NCBI GenBank assembly: GCA_900322025.1
Contig: ONYJ01000003.1
Location: 1 to 8,760, forward strand
Length of the DNA: 8,760 nt
Source: an uncultured Bacteroidales bacterium
Lineage (GTDB): Bacteria; Bacteroidota; Bacteroidia; Bacteroidales; UBA932
Direction: 5' to 3'
In this document: one piece after another, positions 1 to 5,862 of the stretch
Position numbering within the stretch: the stretch's first letter is position 1
Layout: each line of letters begins with the position of its first letter
Notes under the pieces: model-generated
Database searches by the model: none
The model's input: only the letters and a program-made list of their open reading frames with translations
What the model was told of the DNA's origin: nothing
Made by a program: the position numbers and the translations under genes

Positions 1-1580
1 TCTCCGCCAAAGTCTTTACAAGTACGGGTGTAAATGGATAGAGTTCCTATTATTGTATCTATTAAGGCATTACCGGCATCGGTATGGAAGGCAAACGATA
101 AATCTACCGGAATCCTCCGACTCTCTGCGCCCCACGAAGGCAGCATACGAGAACGGCCTGCTATTGCATTTACATATTTACCTCTGGAAACATAATCGTC
201 TGTATAATCGTCTGCATTACGGGAAGTTGAATATACCGTATCGGCAAATCCGCTCCACTGAAGATAATACCGTGCTCCCTCCATAAACCTCGGCATCCCA
301 CTAACAAAACCCTCACCTTCTCCTCTGGCTATATTTCCCATGCCACCTCCAAATTTACATCCATCGGCAGTAACAGTACCATAACTCTTGGCATTGGTGA
401 GCAATACTCCCTGATCCGGAGCATCTTTCTTAAAATGGAAAGTACCAAGATATATCCACATACTGCCTCCCATCTTCTGATTTACTGAAAACTCTGCCTG
501 CCCACCGCTGTACTTTACAGTATATGAAACCTTATTTGCGCTACTCGGAAGAGTTTTATATGAAATATACACAGCATATTCTCCATCCTCCGGAACATTT
601 GGAGTCCAAGTAATTGTACTCTCATTCAACGATTCGGAAGGAGTGGTTTGATTTTTTGAAAGCAAACCTTCTACCTGAACATATGTTCCCATCTTAAAGG
701 GATTTTCTCCAAACACATAACTTTGCTTGGGGTGAGCGAAACCTGCTCCATCGCCCTTAATCCAGCTGTAAGAACCATCAGATAAACTATAGCCGGAAAC
801 ATGAGTATCGTTATCTACAATAACCTCTGTTTTATTCCAATCCCTCTCCTTTGGTATCAGCACCACTGCACCTGCATTTTCCAACATAGGCACCAAAAAC
901 GGCTCTACATAACTCATGGTATATGTATCTTCCACCACTCCAAAAAGCCTTGCCCTCTGAAACTCCCATCTGTCGAGCGTAGGCTCATAAAACCAACCAT
1001 GACTGTTCTGCATTGCAATATGACGATTTTGCAAACCGTTTGTAATAGCAAAAGGCCGGCCTTCGAGTTCTTTTAGCCTAACTCTGGAAGATACCGCTGC
1101 CGGGGCACCATTGTTTTGCACCTTTGAGTAAGAAGATTTTGCATCATACAAAGGAGTTACAAGAGTTTCTAACTTACTGCCTACTGCAAAAGCCTGAATC
1201 TTTTTCTTTTGCAAATGAGCCGGAAGATACTCTTTAAGCAAATCATAAATTGTTTTAACTCCATCCGGTCTGATTGGATAATCAGCCACATTACGGTTAA
1301 AATTTATGTATAGAGAATCGTTATCGGCAAAAGTATAGGCATTATCCACCTTGATAGGAACTTTTACACCATTCGACAAAGTTCTGAGATAAGTTCTTAT
1401 TTTTAGGCATGCCTTATCAAAAGACTTTATATCAGTAACTTTAGTGTATTTCTTCCCTTTCAGCAAGTCTTGCGGATAATTGCTTCCTTTGTTATCCTGT
1501 GCCAATGAACGGGTAGATAATAATAAGATAGAAAGTGTAACTGTAACGAATGTTCTAAAAAAATGCCCTATAGAATACAT
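1..1580 (-). CDS. Secreted golvesin/xanthan-lyase-type protein with Amidase_3-like catalytic residues (C-terminus beyond left edge)
   Basis: An uninterrupted minus-strand frame gives 526 residues and then leaves the window without a stop, so the C-terminus is missing. Residues 1-27 are a signal peptide (hydrophobic core followed by SLA, cleavage before Q28), so the protein is exported. Residues about 188-260 hold a SHG motif (H194) and a VVEDTYT motif (E217). Residues about 490-505 hold FAFHTDAG (H499). Order and context match the zinc-binding His-Glu-His of Amidase_3 N-acetylmuramoyl-L-alanine amidases. Between them, about 285-420, is a beta-rich segment (ITWTPNVPEDGEYAVYISY, ending GGGMGNIARG) like the golvesin/xanthan-lyase carbohydrate-binding domain of Bacteroidota. 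Family proteins are often annotated xanthan lyase, but I see only the amidase-like signature; peptidoglycan or glycan substrates are inferred. The start is ATG 1580; an in-frame ATG at 1598 coincides with the predicted transcription start, so it is less likely. It is transcribed divergently from the flavoenzyme gene. Confidence 0.85.
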   Translation of the reverse strand, partial: MYSIGHFFRTFVTVTLSILLLSTRSLAQDNKGSNYPQDLLKGKKYTKVTDIKSFDKACLKIRTYLRTLSNGVKVPIKVDNAYTFADNDSLYINFNRNVADYPIRPDGVKTIYDLLKEYLPAHLQKKKIQAFAVGSKLETLVTPLYDAKSSYSKVQNNGAPAAVSSRVRLKELEGRPFAITNGLQNRHIAMQNSHGWFYEPTLDRWEFQRARLFGVVEDTYTMSYVEPFLVPMLENAGAVVLIPKERDWNKTEVIVDNDTHVSGYSLSDGSYSWIKGDGAGFAHPKQSYVFGENPFKMGTYVQVEGLLSKNQTTPSESLNESTITWTPNVPEDGEYAVYISYKTLPSSANKVSYTVKYSGGQAEFSVNQKMGGSMWIYLGTFHFKKDAPDQGVLLTNAKSYGTVTADGCKFGGGMGNIARGEGEGFVSGMPRFMEGARYYLQWSGFADTVYSTSRNADDYTDDYVSRGKYVNAIAGRSRMLPSWGAESRRIPVDLSFAFHTDAGNALIDTIIGTLSIYTRTCKDFGG

Positions 1581-1601
1581 AATATCTGTTTTATACATCC
1601 A

Positions 1602-1609
1602 CAAATTTA
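1602..1609 (-). promoter_or_regulatory. -7 promoter element of the minus-strand amidase-like gene
   Basis: Read on the minus strand, these bases are TAAATTTG, a full match to the Bacteroidota -7 consensus TAnnTTTG. Transcription would begin about four bases further on, near 1598, leaving a leader of about 18 nt before the ATG at 1580. No good -33 TTTG is present at the usual distance. The site forms the outer end of one arm of the inverted repeat shared with the divergent promoter. Confidence 0.55.
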
Positions 1610-1617
1610 AGAATCTG

Positions 1618-1651
1618 TTTTCAAATATTTCACAGATTCTAATTAAATTTG
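1618..1651 (+). promoter_or_regulatory. Promoter of the nitroreductase-flavin reductase gene
   Basis: TAAATTTG at 1644-1651 matches the -7 consensus TAnnTTTG. A weak -33-like TTTT lies at 1618-1621, 22 bases upstream. The predicted transcription start is near 1655, giving a leader of about 45 nt before ATG 1700. It also shows that the in-frame TTG at 1649, which sits within the -7 element, cannot be the translation start. Confidence 0.55.
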
Positions 1652-1699
1652 TTAGTGGAAAATATAATATTCCATACTGTAATTAATAAAACATTCAAT

Positions 1700-2881
1700 A
1701 TGAAAACAACAAAAGTACTTTTGGCCATAGCTATCCTTGCATTAGCTGTTCTACTATTTCTTACCAACCGGAGAGGCAACTGTAATATAAACACAGAAAA
1801 CATTGTCTTAGAAAACATTGCAACAAGAACCTCCATAAGAGCATACACAGAACAACCTGTAGAAAACTCAAAAATAGAGTTGCTGCTAAAAGCAGGTATG
1901 GCAGCCCCTACAGCCATGAACAAACAGCCATGGCACTACATCGTAGTTACAGATAAACAACAACTTAAAGCCTTGGCCGAGTGCAACCCATACGCAGGAA
2001 TGGCAGCCAAAGCTCCACTCGCTATAGTGGTATGCGGCGATATGCTAAAGGCTATAGAAGGCAATGGCAGAGAATTTTGGGTTCAAGATGCTTCAGCAGC
2101 AACAGAAAACATATTGTTAGCCGCCCATGCCATGGGATTAGGAGCAGTGTGGACAGGAGCATATCCGGGCAAAGAAAGATGCGAAGCCATTGCAAAAGTA
2201 TTAGAACTCCCGGAAAATATAATACCACTGAATATTATTGTAATAGGCTATCCTTCAGAAACGCCGCAGGCCAAAGATAAGTGGAAACCGGCAAATATCT
2301 CATACAACAAATACGGAAGTTCAGATGGAAAAACTATAGATATGGAACAGATGACACAAAAAACAGTATTCTCCGAATTCGACTATACAGACGATTTTAC
2401 GGGCAACCCATTCTTGTGGTTTAAGGGCGATGGCCTGCTACTGGCTGTGGGCAATAAAGATAAACATAATGCCATGACAATTGGTTGGGGAGCTCTCGGC
2501 AACCTATGGGGGCATAATGTTAACACTATAACTGTTTATGTATCAGAATCCAGATACACATATCAGATGATGGAAGATTGCAAGTATTTTACGGTTATGA
2601 CATTTGACGAATCGCAAAAGGAGATACTTGCATACATGGGAACACACAGTGGAAGAGATGAAGACAAGGCTAAGGCTCTCGGCCTGCATGTACAGTACAC
2701 AGAGCATGGCGCCCCATACTATCAAGAAGCTTATGAAGTATATGAGTGTGAACTAATATACAAGGCACCTTTCAGTAAATCAGAAATGATTGGCCCCGGC
2801 AAAGAGTTTTACCAAAACAGACCTAACACCAAAGTACATCACATGTATATCGGACGCATTCTAAAAGCTATGAGAAAATAG
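1700..2881 (+). CDS. Membrane-anchored or exported nitroreductase fused to a flavin-reductase-like domain
   Basis: The 393-residue protein begins with MKTTK and a hydrophobic helix (about 5-23) followed by NRR, an uncleaved anchor or export signal; Bacteroidota relatives of this nitroreductase often carry lipoprotein signals. Residues about 35-205 are a nitroreductase fold: TRTSIRAY (FMN-phosphate-binding type), AAPTAMNKQPWHYIV, and FWVQDASAATENILLAAHAMGLGAVW. Residues about 225-393 resemble flavin-reductase FMN-binding split barrels: NAMTIGWGALG, ESRYTYQMM, CKYFTV and GTHSGRDEDKAKALGL. Both domains should bind FMN and take electrons from NAD(P)H; the substrate is unknown. The start at 1700 is chosen because a TTG at 1649 overlaps the promoter and the signal helix follows 1700 directly. 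The isomerase-like gene follows after 71 bases with no visible promoter, so the two are probably co-transcribed. The frame is continuous, so this looks like a true fusion rather than two adjacent genes. Confidence 0.88.
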   Translation: MKTTKVLLAIAILALAVLLFLTNRRGNCNINTENIVLENIATRTSIRAYTEQPVENSKIELLLKAGMAAPTAMNKQPWHYIVVTDKQQLKALAECNPYAGMAAKAPLAIVVCGDMLKAIEGNGREFWVQDASAATENILLAAHAMGLGAVWTGAYPGKERCEAIAKVLELPENIIPLNIIVIGYPSETPQAKDKWKPANISYNKYGSSDGKTIDMEQMTQKTVFSEFDYTDDFTGNPFLWFKGDGLLLAVGNKDKHNAMTIGWGALGNLWGHNVNTITVYVSESRYTYQMMEDCKYFTVMTFDESQKEILAYMGTHSGRDEDKAKALGLHVQYTEHGAPYYQEAYEVYECELIYKAPFSKSEMIGPGKEFYQNRPNTKVHHMYIGRILKAMRK

Positions 2882-2893
2882 CTGTAAAAGCCA

Positions 2894-2915
2894 TATTATC
2901 AATCTGGTGATAATA
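2894..2915. repeat. Small AT-rich inverted repeat between flavoenzyme and isomerase-like genes
   Basis: TATTATCA (2894-2901) and TGATAATA (2908-2915) pair perfectly over 8 bp around a 6-base loop. The stem is weak (mostly A/T) and has no following T-run, so it is not a convincing intrinsic terminator. It may be an operator, an mRNA-processing hairpin or chance. Confidence 0.35.
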
Positions 2916-2952
2916 GAACTTATAGAAGTACAACAGCATTAAGCCATGTAAT

Positions 2953-4338
2953 ATGAACATATCGGTATATACGCTCACTTCGCCACTACACAACGAGAAT
3001 AGTGTGGCTTTAGCTACTGAAGAATTCCTTAACTCTCTGAATTTTCAATACACCTTTAAGGGAGAAGATTTTTCAGATTACAAACATTCTAACAGCACAA
3101 AAGAACCAAGCCACTGCGGGCAACCTACCCTAAAGCTAATATATGTTCGCACAGGAGGTACCGAAAATCTGTTCAAAAAACTATATAATGATGGTTGTAT
3201 AGGCCAACATCCGATATATCTACTTGCCTCAGACAAAAGCAATTCACTTGCAGCCTCAATGGAAATTCTGTCGTGGATTCTACAGAATGGCCTGCAAGGA
3301 GAAATAATTCACGGTTCACCGGAATATATCTGTAATAGAGTAAATACACTTGCAACTTTAGAAGCAGCACGCCATAGACTCGCAGGCATAAAGGCCGCCA
3401 TAATCGGGACCCCTTCAGACTGGCTAATATCCAGCACAATAGACCCGGAGCAAATCAAAAACAAACTCGGTTTCGAGATTAAAGAAATTCCTATTTCCGA
3501 AGTAAAAGACGAGATAGCTTCCATAGCTTCACTCTCAGAAGAAAGCAAGGCTTTGCAAGATACGCTGAATACAAAAGTAGATGCAGAGGCATGCGGAATA
3601 AAATCTGCTGCCACTTGCGGTATTGGCGATGCAAAAACAAATGCCGCAGCCAATGCCGCTTGCAACATCGGTGATGCAAAAACAGAGACTACAGCAAGCG
3701 TTGGCACTAACAATAACGCCTACAACTATACGCCTTACATCAACGGAGCCGTAAAAATATATGAAGCCCTAAAAAGAATCGTGATTAAGCATAAGCTTAA
3801 CGCCTTTACTATAAGGTGTTTCGACCTTTTAACTTCGCTACAGAATACTGGTTGCGTGGCCCTCTCAAAACTAAATTCAGATGGAGTGATTGCAGGTTGC
3901 GAAGGAGATATGCCGGCCATGCTATCAATGATTATAGCCTACTGTCTTACAAACAAAACCGGCTTTCAAGCAAACCCTTCGAAGGTAGATATAGAAAAGG
4001 GAGAAATTCTTTTTGCCCACTGCACAATTCCTTTCAACCTTGTAGAACGATATGAACTCGACACCCACTTTGAATCGGGCATAGGAGTAGGTATCAGAGG
4101 ATTTATGAAGAAAGGCCCGGTAACCGTATTTAAAGTAGCAGGAAACCTTCAACGCTTCTTTGCAGAAGAAGGAGAACTGATTGAGAATGGTTCGCAAGCT
4201 AATCTATGCCGCACTCAGCAGCTTATCCGCTTTAACAACAAAGCGGCCTGCAAATACTTCTTGCAAGAACCTATAGGCAATCACCATATAATAATACCCG
4301 GCAACTGGAAAAAACATATTTCAGATTTGCTGAAATAA
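2953..4338 (+). CDS. L-fucose/L-arabinose isomerase-fold protein
   Basis: This 461-residue cytoplasmic protein has no signal peptide. The N-terminal half (about 60-195) resembles the Rossmann-like part of fucose-isomerase relatives: IYLLASDKSNSLAASMEIL, GEIIHGSPE and AAIIGTPSDWLI. The C-terminal half (about 265-455) carries RCFDLL, GCVALSKLNSDG, CEGD (316-319), FAHC (354-357), THFESGIGVGIRG and GNHHIIIPGN (442-451). Acidic and His residues in these motifs are candidates for the divalent metal site that sugar isomerases use for aldose-ketose conversion. Whether it isomerises a sugar is not established. Residues about 195-255 are an Ala/Thr/Asn-rich low-complexity segment with an internal repeat, probably a surface loop between domains. 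There is no promoter in the 71-base gap upstream, so it is likely in an operon with the flavoenzyme. It is much shorter than E. coli FucI (about 590 residues). Confidence 0.78.
   Translation: MNISVYTLTSPLHNENSVALATEEFLNSLNFQYTFKGEDFSDYKHSNSTKEPSHCGQPTLKLIYVRTGGTENLFKKLYNDGCIGQHPIYLLASDKSNSLAASMEILSWILQNGLQGEIIHGSPEYICNRVNTLATLEAARHRLAGIKAAIIGTPSDWLISSTIDPEQIKNKLGFEIKEIPISEVKDEIASIASLSEESKALQDTLNTKVDAEACGIKSAATCGIGDAKTNAAANAACNIGDAKTETTASVGTNNNAYNYTPYINGAVKIYEALKRIVIKHKLNAFTIRCFDLLTSLQNTGCVALSKLNSDGVIAGCEGDMPAMLSMIIAYCLTNKTGFQANPSKVDIEKGEILFAHCTIPFNLVERYELDTHFESGIGVGIRGFMKKGPVTVFKVAGNLQRFFAEEGELIENGSQANLCRTQQLIRFNNKAACKYFLQEPIGNHHIIIPGNWKKHISDLLK
3616..3684 (+). repeat. Internal 45-bp-period repeat in the isomerase-like gene
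   Basis: A 24-base segment at 3616-3639 recurs at 3661-3684 with four or five mismatches; both end in GATGCAAAAACA. It encodes CGIGDAKT and CNIGDAKT in a low-complexity Ala/Asn/Thr linker. A shorter relative (ACGIKSA) precedes it. The 45-base period keeps frame, so copy number could change without breaking the protein. Confidence 0.7.
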
Positions 4339-4548
4339 CAACACTGCTTTAAAGTAATAATAAGATTGTATGTTCAATGAAATAAAAGTTATGCATATTC
4401 AAATAAACTAACAAGATTATGCGCATATGCTATAAATAACATTATGTGCTCAAACTAAACAATGGCGTTGTGTGTGCTACACATTCAAACTAAACAATAA
4501 CATTGCACATTTATGCAGAATAACTGTTCTGCAAATTTTACAGAACAA
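4339..4548. other. Repeat-rich intergenic region upstream of the substrate-binding protein
   Basis: I see no coding sequence or RNA gene here. The stretch is AT-rich. It contains the palindromes CTTTAAAG (4347-4354), TATGCGCATA (4418-4427) and GCATATGC (4423-4430), a perfect 14-base direct repeat TCAAACTAAACAAT (4450-4463 and 4485-4498), and an array of CAGAA/TTCTG half-sites at its right end. No cobalamin-riboswitch signature is recognisable. No strong terminator follows the isomerase-like gene. Confidence 0.6.
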
Positions 4549-4556
4549 TAACTTTG
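4410..4556 (+). repeat. Degenerate repeats resembling the downstream promoter core
   Basis: The motif AACAATAACwTTG appears at 4493-4505 (AACAATAACATTG) and, with one change, at 4544-4556 (AACAATAACTTTG), where it forms the predicted -7 element. A weaker copy is at 4458-4470 (AACAATGGCGTTG). More diverged versions are near 4410 (AACAAGATTATG) and 4435 (AATAACATT). The copies at 4458 and 4493 are each preceded by TCAAACTA. These look like decayed local duplications, possibly of promoter or regulator-binding units. Confidence 0.5.
4515..4547. promoter_or_regulatory. Candidate operator: alternating CAGAA / TTCTG / CAGAA half-sites
   Basis: GCAGAA (4515-4520) pairs with TTCTGC (4527-4532). TGTTCTG (4525-4531) pairs equally well with CAGAACA (4541-4547). 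The central half-site is thus shared by two overlapping dyads that cover the -33 to -7 region of the promoter. The elements lie upstream of the predicted transcription start, so a DNA-binding regulator is more likely than an RNA switch. A metal- or haem-responsive repressor would fit the downstream gene, but this is inference. Confidence 0.45.
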
Positions 4557-4557
4557 T
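4549..4557 (+). promoter_or_regulatory. Promoter -7 element of the substrate-binding protein gene
   Basis: TAACTTTGT matches the Bacteroidota -7 consensus TAnnTTTG plus the following pyrimidine. The predicted transcription start is near 4560, which leaves only about four bases before the ATG at 4564 but about 58 before the ATG at 4618. This supports the downstream start. The -33 region is a poor match to TTTG, as might be expected of a regulated promoter. Confidence 0.65.
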
Positions 4558-4617
4558 ATATTCATGCGAAATAAGAGAATATGCAAATTAAAAAATAAAA
4601 AATTTACAGATATATCT

Positions 4618-5844
4618 ATGAAAATAAGAGAAATAAAGAGTTTTTTGAGTTTTATACACAGATACTCTATACACAGCATATCGGCAGCTATATTAACACT
4701 CACACTAACGCTCTCCGCCTGCAATACAAGCCCCAAAATATCAGCAGAAACCGCAGCAGACATTGCCGCAATTACAGACTCAGCTGCAATAATTTCTCCC
4801 ACATACGCAAAAGGATTTACTGTAGAATATCTTAAAGATGGAATACGGCTTGTAAACATACAAGATCCTCAGGCAGAAGAAGGCGACAGAATGCCTGTAG
4901 GTTACAAGTTTGCTCTGATACCAAAGGGATTAGATTCTTCTATTTTTTCCACTCTCATTCCGGCAGGATATACGGTGGTTAAAGTTCCTGTGCAGAAGAC
5001 AATTGCAATGACCCTACTACAGCTATCCAATTTTACGGCACTTGATGCCATAGATTACCTATCCGCTATCACGAGTACAAAAAATCTGTTCAACAAAAAA
5101 ATACTCGCAAGAGTAAAAGACGGCACTCTTCAAAAAATTGGGCACGAGGGCGAGTTTGATCAGGAAGTTATTATGGCAGCAAATCCAGAAATCATATTCA
5201 TATCTCCATTCAAAAGAGGCGGCTACGATGCCATAAAAGAAACCGGAATTACTCTTGTACCACATCTTGGCTACAAAGAACTTGTACCACTTGGGCAAGC
5301 TGAATGGATTAAGTTCATTGGAATGTTTATTGGAAAAGAAAAGTTTGCAAACGAAACATTTGCCCAAATAGAAAAGAACTATCTGAATATGAAATCGCTT
5401 GCCGAAAACACGCAAAACCGCCCTACTGTTTTTAGTGGAGAAATGCATTCAGGAAACTGGTATGCGGTTGGCGGTAAGAACCATCTGGCACAGATATTCA
5501 GAGATGCCGGAGCAGAATATCTCATCAAAGACGACAACACCGGTGGGGTAAACATAGAATTCGAGAAAATCTACGCTACCTGCGCCAAGGCAGATTATTG
5601 GAGAATCCTCAACAGTTTCTCAGGAGATTTCTCCTACGATGCACTTAAAAAGTCAGAGCCAAGGAATTCTCTCTTCGATGCCTTTAGGAAAAAGAAAGTA
5701 ATTTATTGCAACATGAAGCAGACACCATACTACGAGCTTGCGCCGGTTCATCCGGATTTGCTTTTAAAAGACTTTATAGCCATATTCCATCCGGAGCTTG
5801 TAGAGGAGAGCTATGAAGGAACTTTCTACAAATTATTGAAATAG
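4618..5844 (+). CDS. ABC importer substrate-binding lipoprotein, iron-siderophore/haem/cobalamin class
   Basis: From ATG 4618 the protein has 409 residues. A lipoprotein signal ends in LSAC, with acylated C35, so it is anchored on the periplasmic side. The body matches class III (TroA/BtuF/FepB-like, PF01497-type) receptors: AIDYLSAITSTKNLFN at the first lobe, then HEGEFDQEVIMAANPEIIFISPF, GITLVPHLGYKELVPLGQAEWIKFIGMFIGKE and, in the second lobe, GGKNHLAQIFRDAGAEYL. It delivers ligand to the FecCD-type permease encoded downstream. The substrate cannot be read from the sequence; iron chelate, haem or corrinoid are all possible. An in-frame ATG at 4564 would place a charged 18-residue extension before the signal and lies only about four bases past the predicted transcription start. 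Unusually, the partner permease is not adjacent: a convergent LRR gene intervenes, its stop only 5 bases away. Confidence 0.88.
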   Translation: MKIREIKSFLSFIHRYSIHSISAAILTLTLTLSACNTSPKISAETAADIAAITDSAAIISPTYAKGFTVEYLKDGIRLVNIQDPQAEEGDRMPVGYKFALIPKGLDSSIFSTLIPAGYTVVKVPVQKTIAMTLLQLSNFTALDAIDYLSAITSTKNLFNKKILARVKDGTLQKIGHEGEFDQEVIMAANPEIIFISPFKRGGYDAIKETGITLVPHLGYKELVPLGQAEWIKFIGMFIGKEKFANETFAQIEKNYLNMKSLAENTQNRPTVFSGEMHSGNWYAVGGKNHLAQIFRDAGAEYLIKDDNTGGVNIEFEKIYATCAKADYWRILNSFSGDFSYDALKKSEPRNSLFDAFRKKKVIYCNMKQTPYYELAPVHPDLLLKDFIAIFHPELVEESYEGTFYKLLK

Positions 5845-5862
5845 ATTCTCTACTTTTTGTAG
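5826..5862. terminator. Possible weak bidirectional terminator between convergent genes
   Basis: CTACAAA (5826-5832) and TTTGTAG (5856-5862) form a 7-bp inverted repeat with a 23-base loop containing both stop codons. The stem is short and the loop large, with only a five-T run (5854-5858) nearby. It is the only candidate in the 5-base gap and its flanks, and the call is tentative. Confidence 0.22.

Larger units (their letters stand above)
1602..1651. repeat. Imperfect inverted repeat spanning the divergent promoter
   Basis: AGAATCTGT at 1610-1618 is the exact reverse complement of ACAGATTCT at 1632-1640, with 13 bases between. The symmetry continues outward, with three extra bases in the right arm, to CAAATTTA (1602-1609) and TAAATTTG (1644-1651). 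These are the two outward-facing -7 elements. A single regulator bound to this dyad could control both genes. The arrangement is directly visible; the regulatory role is inferred. Confidence 0.6.

Noticed and set aside
53..286. Plus-strand 77-codon frame
   Set aside because: It is antisense to the long secreted amidase-like gene, with no family resemblance.
801..1076. Plus-strand 91-codon frame
   Set aside because: A shadow on the opposite strand of the amidase-like gene; the composition is not protein-like.
1700..2320. Nitroreductase domain as BluB (lower-ligand synthesis for B12)
   Set aside because: The motifs match general nitroreductases (FWVQDASAATEN, GLGAVW) rather than BluB, and the protein has an anchor and a second flavin domain.
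3108..3121. AGCCACTGCGGGCA resembling part of a cobalamin-riboswitch B12 box
   Set aside because: It lies inside the isomerase-like coding sequence, lacks the spacing and partner elements of the riboswitch, and is not upstream of the importer.
3309..3713. Minus-strand 134-codon frame in the isomerase-like gene
   Set aside because: It mirrors the Ala-rich low-complexity segment of the real gene and has no promoter or family signature.
4339..4548. Possible CRISPR array or small RNA gene in the repeat-rich intergenic region
   Set aside because: The repeats are short, degenerate and unevenly spaced, with no spacer structure or stable RNA fold that I can see.
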